Made by a program: the position numbers and the translations under genes | Part shown: piece after piece, positions 7,878-15,177 of the stretch | How positions within the stretch are numbered: the first letter of the stretch is position 1 | Layout of the letters: the number at the start of each line of letters is the position of its first letter | Assembly: GCA_963773335.1 (NCBI GenBank) | Contig: CAVZAT010000002.1 | Coordinates: 372,001-436,000, forward strand | Reading direction: 5' to 3' | Source: UBA4742 sp963773335 | Lineage (GTDB): Bacteria > Actinomycetota > Acidimicrobiia > Acidimicrobiales > Acidimicrobilacustridaceae | DNA: 64,000 bases | Notes under the pieces: generated by a model | Databases searched by the model: none | Told to the model about the DNA's origin: nothing | Seen by the model: only the letters and a program-made list of their open reading frames with translations

Positions 7878-9242
7878 TCAAACCGACGGCTTGGCTGCTC
7901 GCCCCTGTGACACGGCGAGCAGACCCCACCTGCCGGGTACCCCCTTGAGGGTGTGGGTCCCTCGATCCTCGAACTCGATGTCTGACCCGACGACGAGGTC
8001 GCGGACCGTGCTGGAGACGAGGACCTCGGATGGGTTGGCCAGCGCGCCGACCCTGGAGGCGATGTGCACGGCCAGTCCTCCCAGGTCAGCGCCGCGTCGT
8101 TCGCACTCGCCCGTGTGCACTCCTGCTCTGACTTCGATCCCGAGCGCGCGGAGCGCCTCGACGATTGCCTCACAGCACCTGATCGCCCTGGCTGGTCCGT
8201 CGAAAGAGACGAGGAAGCCGTCTCCCGTCGTCTTGACCTCGACGCCGTTGAAACGCTGGAGCTGCTGCCTGACCGAGGCGTCGTGGGCATCCAGGAGGGC
8301 GTGCCATCGACGATCTCCCAGCTCGGCGGCCATTTCCGTCGAACCGACGATGTCGGTGAAGACGATGGTGGTCAGGACCCGGTCGATGTCGGGTGCTGTG
8401 CGATGCCCTGTGAGGAACTCGCTGAGCTCGTCCAGGACGAGCTCGAGGTTGGGCGTCATCGAGAGGCTCTTGCCCGGGAGGAGGATGAAACGCGCATCGG
8501 GGATGTGGTCGGAGATGTAGCGACCGTGCGTCACTGGCACGATGTTACTGCCCTCGACATGCAGGACGAGGGTTGGGGCCTGGATGAGCGGGAGGGCTTG
8601 GCGAACGTCGAGGTCGCGAAGGATGTAACCGAACTGCGCAGCGGCAGATCGGGGCGTGGCTGCGAACCTGGACCACCGTGCAGCCTCCTCGAGGAAGCCG
8701 GGATCGCCGGCCACGGCTTCGGGGTTCACGGCACCTGAGAAATCCGGGGTGCCCCACGTCTCCTCGATGAACGCGATGAAGGCGTCGACTTCCTGCGGGG
8801 TGGCTCCGATCGGATAGTCGTCATCGACCATGTAGCGGGCCGACGTGTTGAGGAGGATGAGCGATCGCACACGTTCGGGATGGAGCGCGGCGAAGAGCAT
8901 CGCGATCGGGCCAGCGTCGACCGCGGCGATGATCGCGGCCTCAGGAGCTTCAGCTGCATCGAGGACGGCTCGGATGTCCTCGGTCCAGTCCTCGACGGTC
9001 GGCATGGCCGCGCGCGGGACGCCATCAGAAGCCCCCGCGCCGCGCCGATCGAAGAGGATGACGCGACTGAACGCGGTCAGTCGAGCCAGGAACTCGTTCC
9101 AGCCAGGGGTGAGCCGCATCATCTCGAGATGGCTTCCCAGCCCGTAGAAGTACAGGAGGGCGACCTCTCTGTCGCCAAGGACCTGATACGCCACGTCGGC
9201 GTCGCCGACTGCGACGTAGCGCGTCATCCCGTTGCTGACCAC
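7878..9242 (-). CDS. Alpha/beta-hydrolase-like domain fused to a class III adenylate cyclase
   Basis: Residues about 10-280 resemble an alpha/beta hydrolase (FDRRGAGASDG at 64-74, RVRSLILLNT near 124-133). Residues about 288-450 form a class III nucleotidyl cyclase. The two metal-binding aspartates are in FTDIVGS (D297) and TTGDGF (D341). Lys337 beside the second Asp fits ATP specificity, and AVHIASR supplies the usual late Arg. The hydrolase nucleophile elbow reads A-V-D-A-G (residues 107-111) where active relatives have G-x-S-x-G, so the serine is replaced by Asp109 and this half is probably a sensor or a dead enzyme. GTG at 9242 is chosen because GGAGGAG lies 11 nt upstream; ATG at 9227 is an alternative. 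Product: cAMP, presumably in response to a ligand bound by the first domain. Confidence 0.85.
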   Translation of the reverse strand: MVSNGMTRYVAVGDADVAYQVLGDREVALLYFYGLGSHLEMMRLTPGWNEFLARLTAFSRVILFDRRGAGASDGVPRAAMPTVEDWTEDIRAVLDAAEAPEAAIIAAVDAGPIAMLFAALHPERVRSLILLNTSARYMVDDDYPIGATPQEVDAFIAFIEETWGTPDFSGAVNPEAVAGDPGFLEEAARWSRFAATPRSAAAQFGYILRDLDVRQALPLIQAPTLVLHVEGSNIVPVTHGRYISDHIPDARFILLPGKSLSMTPNLELVLDELSEFLTGHRTAPDIDRVLTTIVFTDIVGSTEMAAELGDRRWHALLDAHDASVRQQLQRFNGVEVKTTGDGFLVSFDGPARAIRCCEAIVEALRALGIEVRAGVHTGECERRGADLGGLAVHIASRVGALANPSEVLVSSTVRDLVVGSDIEFEDRGTHTLKGVPGRWGLLAVSQGRAAKPSV

Positions 9243-9345
9243 GCAGCCATTCTCTCCTCCGAGCCGGCCGGGCGCCTCCCCGACCCTCTCGGCCCGCCAC
9301 CAGCCCCCCCGGGGTGCACTCATGGACACGCATCGTCCGTGTCGG

Positions 9346-11164
9346 TCAGGGGTGGGTGCGAGGCCTTTCGCCGGAGCGGAACTCGAGTCCTGCGAACTCA
9401 CCTGAGGTGCGCCAGCCGTCGATGTACTCGAAGTAGGCGACTGGGCCGAGCGGGTAGCCGGCCATCGAGAACCGAGCGCGAGAACTCAGCGGCTGGCCCT
9501 CGTTGTTGTAGTAGCCCGGCGTGCAGTCGGGGTTGCCGATGAAGGAAGCTGGACTGCTCTCGAGCAGTTCGAGCCACGCCGCTTCCGGCCGCCGCGGTGA
9601 CCTCGACCTCGTCTGCGCCCGTGTCGAGTGCGTGTCGGATCACGGCGGCGATGGTGACGCCGGCGTCGGAGAGGTTCGAGGTCACGTTCGAGATCAGATT
9701 GGCGCCCTGTGCGAAGCCGACGATGAACAGGTTCGGGAAGCCGTGCACATGGATGCCGTGCATCGACCGCATGCCGTCCTCCCAGCAGTCCGAGAGTCGG
9801 AGGTCGCCACGCCCGATCGTGTCGTAGCCGGAGCGGCGTTCGTAGCTGGTACCGACCTCGAAGCCCGATGCGAAGATCAGGCAGTCGAGTGGGTAGTGCT
9901 CACCGGCGACCCAAACCCCCGTCTCGTCGATTCGCTCGACGCCCTTGCCGTCGGTGTCGACGAGGTGGCAGTTCGGTCGGTTGTAGGCCGCCAGGTACTC
10001 GTCGTGGAAGCACGGTCGCTTGCAGAGCTGGCGGTACCAGGCTTTCAGCTCCTGAGCGGTCTCCGGATCCTGGACGACGGCGTCGCAGCGTGCCCGGATC
10101 TCCTCCATCTTCTCGTCGTCGCTCTCGAGGAAGGCGCGGTCCGCCAGCTCGGGGGTGAGCTCCTCGCCAGCCGAGACCATCTCGACGATCCGGTCGCGGA
10201 TCCGCTGCGAGATGTCGGTCCAGCCGTCCATCACGAGGTCTTCGTCGGCGAAGCCGCCGGTCTGCAACGTCGCGAAGTTCATCAGCCACTGCTTCTGCCA
10301 GCCGGGCTCGAGGGAGGCGAACCACTCAGGATCGATCGGGTGGTTGTTGCGGACGTCGACCGAGGAGGGCGTGCGCTGGAAGACGTAGAGCTCGTGCGCG
10401 TCCCGCGCCAGCGGCGGGATGCACTGGACGGCGGTGGCACCGGTTCCGATGATCCCGACCCGCTTGTCGCCCAGGTTGGTCATCGGCGCACCGGTCCAGG
10501 CGCCGCCCGTGTACCCGTAGTCCCAACGACTGGTGTGGAAGCAATGACCGGCGAACGTCTCGATCCCCGGGATGCCCGGCAGCTTCGGCCGGTTGAGCGG
10601 CCCGGTACCCATGGCGACGAACCGGGCGCGGATCGCGTCGCCACGGTCGGTTCGGACGATCCAGCGCGCCGTCGCCGCGTCCCACGCGAGCTCGGTCACT
10701 GAGGTCGAGAACAAGGCGTTGCGGTGGAGATCGAACGTCGTGGCGATGCGTTGGCAGTGCGCGAAGATCTCGGGCGCGAAGACGTACTTCGCGGACGGCA
10801 TGTTGCCTGTCTCTTCGAGCAGCGGCAGATAGACCATCGCCGCGGTGTCGCACATCGCCCCCGGATACCGGTTCCAGTACCACGCCCCACCGACGTCGCC
10901 CCCGACCTCGATGATGCGCACGTCGTCGATGCCGGCCTGCTTCAGGCGCGCGCCGACGCACAGCCCCGAGAAGCCTCCGCCGATGAGGGCAACGGTCACC
11001 TCGTCGAAGACCGGCTCGCGCTCGACCCACTCGACATAGGGATCGTCGACCATGTCCGCGAACTTCCCGCTCGGCTCGAGGTACTGGTCGTTGCCGTCAG
11101 GTCGCAGCCGCTTGTCGCGCTCGAGTCGGTACTTCTCCCGCAGGGCGTCGTGATCGAGGTTCAT
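9346..11164 (-). CDS. FAD-dependent Baeyer-Villiger-type monooxygenase, one C-terminal frameshift
   Basis: This flavin monooxygenase of about 600 residues uses FAD and NADPH. It has an FAD-binding GGGFSGLCVGARL, then VGGAWYWNRYPGAMCD, and the Baeyer-Villiger fingerprint F-A-G-H-C-F-H-T-S-R-W-D. The NADPH-binding fold is at VGIIGTGATAVQ. An N-terminal arm of about 55 residues with YVEWVEREPVFDEV precedes the first Rossmann fold, as in cyclohexanone and steroid monooxygenases. The last part shifts frame near 9590: the correct ending is EAAWLELLESSPASFIGNPD, then GYYNNEGQ, finishing with RPRTHP at 9346. The substrate is a ketone, probably cyclic, aromatic or steroid, but not predictable. A second monooxygenase of this type lies at 20.5 kb. 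Confidence 0.85.
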
Positions 11165-11249
11165 CGGTCACCAGCCTCACCGGAGGGTCGTCTGCACGCA
11201 AGCTGTCGCGCACCGTGCCGGGCGGGCCATGCCGAAGCGGACGTCGGAT

Positions 11250-11500
11250 CGTCAGGCCCGGGTGCTGGGCGATGAGCAGAAGGTACTCCCAGTCCATGAC
11301 TGTCGTCTCGTGGCCCCGATCGTGACGCTGCGCCAGCTCGGCGAGGCGTCGATCGAGAGCGACCACCCGGTCGGGATCCTCGGCGATGCCCCGATAGGTG
11401 GCGATGGTCGGGCCGTAGTGGGCCTTGAAGTAGTCGCGGAACGCCGCCCGGCTGGCGAAGCGATCGACGGTGACCGATTGGCGTCGGGCGCTCACGTGGG
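11250..11500 (-). pseudogene. 3' fragment of a SAM-dependent methyltransferase
   Basis: About 80 codons (VTVDRFASRAAFRDYFKAHY, then GPTIATYRGIAEDPDRV, then TVMDWEYLLLIA) match the C-terminal part of class I methyltransferases of the UbiE/YcgJ-like group, which end in an MDWEYLL-type strand. The SAM-binding N-terminal domain is missing. About 110 bp upstream on the coding strand the sequence runs into a tRNA-Ala-derived repeat. This suggests that the gene was cut when an element integrated, or was carried as a truncated end. Confidence 0.6.
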
Positions 11501-11613
11501 CGATCCGGTCGCCCATCACCCGTCTTTGCATCGGTACCCAGGCCGGTGTAGGTCGGCGACCTGTCGCCCGTCGGCCCAGGATCAGACACCCTGACCATCT
11601 GAGCAGCGGAAAT

Positions 11614-11660
11614 GTGGAGCTGATGGGACTCGAACCCACGACCCCCTGCTTGCAAAGCAG
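11614..11660 (-). repeat. att-like copy 1 of the tRNA-Ala 3' half
   Basis: These 47 bp are identical to 15177-15223, from one base past the tRNA 3' end through the T-arm and anticodon loop into the 5' strand of the anticodon stem. Beyond that the tRNA sequence is lost (GCACGAAGG instead of the D-arm), so this is an attachment-site remnant and not a gene. It is the outermost copy, next to the methyltransferase fragment. Confidence 0.85.
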
Positions 11661-11741
11661 CACGAAGGTTGTCCAATCAGCATGGAGGAGTGTCGATCTT
11701 CGCCAATTTGTGCCGCCGGATCCGGCGCGACGAGCAGGTCC

Positions 11742-11853
11742 AGCAGGGGGTCGGCCGTCCGATCGGTGTCGTTGGGTACGAACGACTCGCGATCGCCGTC
11801 GCGTGATTGGCCGATTGCGATCGCGAGGTCGCTGGCCACGTTCGTGGCTACCT
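11742..11853 (+). other. Conserved att-adjacent block, cassette 1 (inverted core copy and paired motifs)
   Basis: AGCAGGGGGTCG at 11742-11753 is an exact inverted copy of CGACCCCCTGCT in the neighbouring core (11639-11650). At 11833-11841 and 11845-11853 lie TGGCCACGT and TGGCTACCT with a 12-bp period; these are degenerate versions of the exact TGGCTACGT pair in the other two cassettes. The layout resembles the arm-type sites of a tyrosine recombinase attachment region (inference). Confidence 0.5.
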
Positions 11854-11988
11854 CGCGGCGTCCCATGAGCGGGAGGGGCGGCGTTGCAGAACTCCGGTGT
11901 CCGGGCGGCGTCGATCATGGCTGCCCAAGCGACGACGATCGCCGAGATTGCCCTGGTGACGTGTGGCGAATGTGCGTACACTTAGGGC

Positions 11989-12270
11989 ATGGCAACGAAG
12001 GCAGAGACACGTGACGAGCGGCTACACCTGCGACTCTCACCCACTGATGATGGTCTGATCCGGGCCGCGGCTGAGGCGTCGCACCTGTCGATTACCGAGT
12101 TCGTCGTCCAGGCTGCCCGCTCGTCCGCGGCCGAGACTCTCTCTGATCGAGACCACGTCGTGCTCGACGCGAAGACGTGGGATGCCTTGGAGCGGCGCGT
12201 GTCGCGCAAGGGGCGGCGCAATCCCAAGACCGCAGAGCTGTTCGAGCGCCCGTCTCCCTTCGACAGGTGA
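11989..12270 (+). CDS. DUF1778 ribbon-helix-helix antitoxin
   Basis: This 93-residue protein has the DUF1778 pattern: an N-terminal RHH region (RLHLRLSPTDDGLIRAAAEA, then LSITEFVVQAARSSA), the conserved V-V-L-D before W-D-A-L, and a C-terminal tail ending PSPFDR that in TacA-type antitoxins wraps the toxin. It should bind its own promoter as a dimer and neutralise the GNAT toxin encoded next. Its stop overlaps the toxin start by 4 bp (GTGA at 12267-12270), indicating translational coupling. It is the only cargo of cassette 1 with its partner. No strong ribosome site is visible before ATG 11989, and the transcript may be nearly leaderless. Confidence 0.88.
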   Translation: MATKAETRDERLHLRLSPTDDGLIRAAAEASHLSITEFVVQAARSSAAETLSDRDHVVLDAKTWDALERRVSRKGRRNPKTAELFERPSPFDR

Positions 12271-12764
12271 TCAGCGGCTTCACTTCGATCGAGCCACTCA
12301 AAGAGGATCACCTCCTCGACGGCTTTGACTCTGGTGAGACCGAGCTCGATGACTGGCTCGTGCATCGAGGGTGGCGGAACCAGCTGGCTGGGTTCTCCCG
12401 TGTGTACGTGACGACGGACGGCAGGCGGGTTGTTGGCTATCACGCCGTGTCGGCCTTCTCTCTGCTTCGCGCCGACGCCACGGGGCGCGCTCGTCGCCAG
12501 GCACCGAGCCAGATTCCTGCGATCCTTCTCGGCCGTCTCGCGATCGATCGCGACGCTCAAGGCCGTGGGCTCGGGGCCGGGCTGCTCAAACACGCGATGG
12601 AGCTGACCGTCGCCGCCAGCGACACCATCGGCGTGCGGATGCTGGTGGTGACCGCACTACACCCGGCTGCCGCGGAGTTCTACGAGCGGTTCGGGCTGAA
12701 GTCGTCGCCGACGAACCCCCTCGACTTGATGATCACGGTCGCGGATATCGAGGCGTCGATGTGA
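12267..12764 (+). CDS. GNAT-family toxin (TacT/AtaT-like acetyltransferase)
   Basis: This 165-residue GNAT acetyltransferase is of the kind paired with DUF1778 antitoxins. The acetyl-CoA loop is in LGRLAIDRDAQGRGLGAGLL (Q/R-x-x-G-x-G), preceded by YHAVSAFSLL, and the family's C-terminal A-x-E-F-Y-E-R-F-G-L-K motif is present. Known members acetylate the amino acid on charged tRNAs and stop translation. The start GTG overlaps the antitoxin stop; the first residues (ISGFTSIEPLKEDHLLDGFD) match the usual N-terminus, which supports this start over an in-frame upstream one. The length is normal and the frame is intact, so the module appears functional. Confidence 0.88.
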   Translation: MISGFTSIEPLKEDHLLDGFDSGETELDDWLVHRGWRNQLAGFSRVYVTTDGRRVVGYHAVSAFSLLRADATGRARRQAPSQIPAILLGRLAIDRDAQGRGLGAGLLKHAMELTVAASDTIGVRMLVVTALHPAAAEFYERFGLKSSPTNPLDLMITVADIEASM

Positions 12765-12806
12765 GCCATGGCTTCAGGCGGCATCGACCGGGCGTGGTCC
12801 GACAGT

Positions 12807-12853
12807 GTGGAGCTGATGGGACTCGAACCCACGACCCCCTGCTTGCAAAGCAG
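12807..12853 (-). repeat. att-like copy 2 of the tRNA-Ala 3' half
   Basis: These 47 bp are identical to copy 1 and to the tRNA-Ala gene part 15177-15223. The sequence after it (GCACGAGGTTGTCCAATC) nearly matches that after copy 1 and not the tRNA, so both copies derive from the same type of element end. It separates cassette 1 from cassette 2. Confidence 0.88.
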
Positions 12854-12932
12854 CACGAGGTTGTCCAATCGGCGCCAGCTAGTCCCGATCTCGCTGGTTC
12901 TTGCCGTCGCATCCGGCGGGAACCAGCAGGTC

Positions 12933-13042
12933 AGCAGGGGGTCGAGCGTCCGATCGATGTTATCGATGCGAGCGAGTCGCGACGGTCATCACGAGGTCGG
13001 CGGATCGCGATCGGGCGCTGCTGGCTACGTTCATGGCTACGT
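12933..13042 (+). other. Conserved att-adjacent block, cassette 2
   Basis: AGCAGGGGGTCG (12933-12944) is an inverted copy of the core segment. The stretch continues GAGCGTCCGATC, shared with cassette 3. Two exact TGGCTACGT motifs lie at 13022-13030 and 13034-13042. Two more copies in inverted orientation (ACGTAGCCA) lie at 13115-13123 and 13125-13133, just upstream of the HigB promoter region. Paired short repeats at a fixed distance from a core resemble recombinase arm sites (inference). Confidence 0.55.
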
Positions 13043-13184
13043 CGGATCGACCTGATGGGGTTGTTCCACGATCCCTTGCGGATTCGGAAAGGGCTCGTCT
13101 CTCCGGCCGAGGCAACGTAGCCAAACGTAGCCAGCTGGTCGTTCACCGTCCCACGTCTCGGCTCATGATCGCTCTTGTACGATG

Positions 13185-13200
13185 ATCGCACATATGCGAT
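13185..13200. promoter_or_regulatory. Palindrome in the higBA promoter
   Basis: ATCGCA-CATA-TGCGAT is a perfect 6-bp inverted repeat with a 4-nt spacer that ends 8 bp before the HigB GTG start. HigA-type XRE antitoxins repress their own operon at such sites, so this is the likely operator. Confidence 0.5.
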
Positions 13201-13208
13201 AGTCATGC

Positions 13209-13532
13209 GTGGCCGAGATCGAGCTCCACGATGAGGTGGTCAGCTGGATGCACGGCCTCGATGAGTCCGCGTGGAACCGGGCCGTGGTCGCCATCGATCG
13301 GCTGGCGACACTCGGGCCGACTGCTCGGATGCCGTTCTCGAAGAGCCTGGGGGACGGGCTGTTCGAGATGCGGTTCACGCTTGGTCAGACGTCTCGCCGC
13401 ATCACCTACCGCTTTACGAAGGATGGTCGGATCGTGTTGCTGACCACGTTTCGCAAACAACGACAGAACGAACGGTCCGAGATCACCCGGGCCCGCACTG
13501 CCGCTGCCGACTGTGCCCGCCGATACCCCTGA
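13209..13532 (+). CDS. higB: HigB-like (phage Gp49 / RelE superfamily) toxin
   Basis: This 107-residue protein is of the Gp49/HigB group of the RelE superfamily. It opens IELHDEVVSWMHGLDESAWN and carries the conserved core LGDGLFEMRFTLGQTSRRIT followed by YRFTKDGRIVLLTTFRKQRQ; the Arg/Lys residues in the last segment are those that cleave mRNA in the ribosomal A site in known HigB proteins. The toxin-first gene order, with the XRE antitoxin 16 bp downstream, is characteristic of higBA. GTG 13209 is the first in-frame start after the promoter palindrome. Frame and length are normal. It is the cargo of cassette 2. Confidence 0.88.
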   Translation: MAEIELHDEVVSWMHGLDESAWNRAVVAIDRLATLGPTARMPFSKSLGDGLFEMRFTLGQTSRRITYRFTKDGRIVLLTTFRKQRQNERSEITRARTAAADCARRYP

Positions 13533-13548
13533 GTCGAGGACGATCACC

Positions 13549-13870
13549 ATGGCCAACTACTCCCGCTGGGACGACGTCAAGCGAGGTCGACCCGGACCTT
13601 CGCTGGACGAGCGTGTCGAGATCGAGCAGGACTTCGCTCTCGGACAGCTGATCTACGACCTGCGCACCCAAGCGGGGCTCTCCCAGCGTGCGCTGGCCGA
13701 GCGCATGGGCACCACCCAGTCGGTCATCTCCCGGCTCGAAGAAGGCGGCGGCGCCAACAACCGCCTCGACACCCTCGCCCGCGTCAGCGACTGCCCTCGA
13801 CCGCCACCTCGTCGTGTCGTTTCCGTCGAAGGTCCCGGCTCGCCTCAAAGACGCGGTCCAAGTCGCCTGA
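13549..13870 (+). CDS. higA: HigA-like XRE antitoxin, one frameshift
   Basis: This XRE-family protein of about 106 residues has its helix-turn-helix at GLSQRALAERMGTTQSVISR followed by LEEGGGANNRLDTLAR. After VSD the natural sequence continues in another frame as ATALDRHLVVSFPSKVPARL and ends AVQVA at 13870, so one base is misplaced near 13790. ATG 13549 follows the toxin stop by 16 bp. It should neutralise HigB and repress the operon. If the frameshift were real, the antitoxin would lose its C-terminal strand while the toxin stays intact, which would normally be lethal; a sequence error is therefore more likely. Confidence 0.8.
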
Positions 13871-13876
13871 TCGTAA

Positions 13877-13924
13877 GTGGAGCTGATGGGACTCGAACCC
13901 ACGACCCCCCTGCTTGCAAAGCAG
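13877..13924 (-). repeat. att-like copy 3 of the tRNA-Ala 3' half
   Basis: These 48 bp match the tRNA-Ala 3' half with one extra C in the C-run. The sequence then departs from the tRNA at CTCCACGGTTGTCCA, sharing GGTTGTCCA with copies 1 and 2. It starts 6 bp after the HigA stop codon and separates cassette 2 from cassette 3. Confidence 0.85.
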
Positions 13925-14095
13925 CTCCACGGTTGTCCAGACAGCATCCGTGAGTGCCGATCTTCGCTGATTCGTGCCGTCGCATGGGGCAGAAACGAGC
14001 AGGTCGGCAGGGGTCGAGCGTCCGATCAGTGAGGCCGAGTCCAGTCGCGTCCCGACGGTTCTCGCGTGGTGGCCCGAGGGCGAACTGGATGCCGC

Positions 14096-14116
14096 TGGCT
14101 ACGTTCGTGGCTACGT
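14096..14116 (+). other. Paired TGGCTACGT motifs, cassette 3
   Basis: Two exact TGGCTACGT copies (14096-14104 and 14108-14116) with a 12-bp period lie 219 bp from the start of att copy 3. This is almost the same distance as in cassettes 1 (219 bp) and 2 (215 bp). The intervening block also shares GAGCGTCCGATC with cassette 2. A partial third form (ACGTAGCCA at 15102-15110) lies near the tRNA end of the cassette. Confidence 0.55.
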
Positions 14117-14132
14117 CGGTGCTTGCCGATGC

Positions 14133-14651
14133 TCAGCTCCTGTCTGAGTCCTCCGCGTCGAGGCGCCGGAGCTGGTGCCGGCGCAGGATCGGCAGGGTCG
14201 AGAGGTCCTTGGGCCGGCCGGCTGCGGTCTTCGAGGCGATGACGTCGTCGATCGAGGCCACGGGTACACGCTGGCCCAGCAGGTCGATCACGACGGCGCC
14301 GACCTCGAGATGGTCGTAACCCCCGCCCGCGGGTTGGAAGGAGATGTCGAGCTCGCCGGCATCGCAGACCAGGTTCCACATCTCGGCGCGTCCGAGCGAC
14401 TCGGCGTCGTGCGCAAACGGAAGACCACCATCGACAGCATCGGTTCGGATCAGGGCGCGTTAGTTCGGCCAACGCACCCGACAATCGCTCGAGGTTCTCG
14501 CGCTCAGCGTCGGGGCAGACGTCGATGTCGCGGGTGGGTGGAAGACCCGCGACCTCGTGGAGCTCGGCGGCGTACCCGCCGATGACCACTAGCGCACGCC
14601 TCGGCGGTTGAGCACCTCCACGATGCGCGCCGCATCGACGTTCTCGTTCAT
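14133..14651 (-). CDS. AbiEii/MenT-like nucleotidyltransferase toxin, two frameshifts
   Basis: The reconstructed protein of about 170 residues starts MNENVDAARIVEVLNRRGV at 14651. After one missing base (near 14593) it continues ALVVIGGYAAELHEVAG and then TRDIDVCPD, the nucleotidyltransferase signature G-G...D-x-D that binds metal and NTP. A second break near 14455 leads to LIRTDAVDGGLPFAHDAESL and finally MWNLVCDAGELDISFQPAGG, VPVASIDDVIASKTAAGRPK and a stop at 14133. This is the layout of nucleotidyltransferases of the AbiEii/MenT type, some of which inactivate tRNA acceptor ends. Its ATG overlaps the XRE stop (ATGA), giving an antitoxin-toxin operon. It is the cargo of cassette 3. Confidence 0.72.
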
Positions 14652-15013
14652 CGCTTCCGCCTTCGGGCCCCGCTGGTCTGCTTGCGATCGATCGCCTGCA
14701 GACGCTCGCGCTGGCGTCGCTCCCACGCCTCCCGCGCCGCGGGGGATCGGCCCTTCTCTCGCGCGGCGAGCACGTCGTCGTGATCCTCGTACGGCTCGAG
14801 GTGCATGCGCAGCTCGAAGCCCGCGGCCTTGAGTAGCCGTAGAAGCGTGGGCAAGGTCGGCTGGCGCCGTCCGTGTTCATAGGCGGAGATCATCGAACGA
14901 TCCACACCCGCGCGCTCAGCGAGTTCCTGCTGGCTGATCCCGGCCTCCATGCGCGCCAGTTGAAGCAGGCCCGCAGCTGGTGAGGGCAATGTCTCGTACA
15001 CGCTCGAACTCAC
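14648..15013 (-). CDS. XRE-family regulator, antitoxin partner of the nucleotidyltransferase
   Basis: The helix-turn-helix is at MEAGISQQELAERAGVDRSM followed by ISAYEHGRRQPTLPTLLRLL, and a basic C-terminal tail (RRQRERLQAIDRKQTSGARR) may contact the toxin or nucleic acid. An upstream in-frame ATG at 15046 would add 11 residues, but it lies inside a long palindrome. GTG 15013 leaves that palindrome directly upstream as an operator, so it is preferred. The stop overlaps the toxin start by 4 bp. Pairing of an XRE protein with an AbiEii-type nucleotidyltransferase is a known TA arrangement; the antitoxin role is inferred from context. Confidence 0.8.
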   Translation of the reverse strand: MSSSVYETLPSPAAGLLQLARMEAGISQQELAERAGVDRSMISAYEHGRRQPTLPTLLRLLKAAGFELRMHLEPYEDHDDVLAAREKGRSPAAREAWERRQRERLQAIDRKQTSGARRRKR

Positions 15014-15015
15014 AG

Positions 15016-15045
15016 TGAACAATCGTACACGGACACGATCGTTCA
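15016..15045. promoter_or_regulatory. Long inverted repeat upstream of the XRE gene
   Basis: TGAACAATCGT (15016-15026) and ACGATCGTTCA (15035-15045) form an 11-bp inverted repeat with one mismatch and an 8-nt spacer. It ends 3 bp before the GTG start of the XRE gene, which fits an autoregulatory operator. Confidence 0.6.
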
Positions 15046-15177
15046 TGTTCCCCAGTGGGGAGCTTCATGGAGACGACACGTGTTCCCGGAAGTCCTGCCC
15101 GACGTAGCCACCGACCCCTGGTCGATAACCTCGCGATACCTGCTTGGTCGGGTAGTCACCCTGACCAGGAAAGTTCG

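Noticed and set aside
11582..11866. A minus-strand frame across att copy 1 as an integrase C-terminus
   Set aside because: It reads through the tRNA core and has no R-H-R-Y recombinase residues. The same frame is not kept open in the other two conserved blocks.
12177..12266. Extended N-terminus for the GNAT toxin from the upstream in-frame start
   Set aside because: The extension overlaps the DUF1778 gene out of frame and does not resemble the family. GTG 12267 with a 4-bp overlap is the normal arrangement.
11614..13924. The three tRNA-Ala-like segments as additional tRNA genes
   Set aside because: Each lacks the D-arm and the 5' acceptor strand, so none can fold as a tRNA. They match only the 3' half, as attachment sites do.
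14591..14596. In-frame TAG in the nucleotidyltransferase as a recoded stop or readthrough site
   Set aside because: Restoring one G gives uninterrupted family sequence in another frame, so a single-base indel explains it without recoding.
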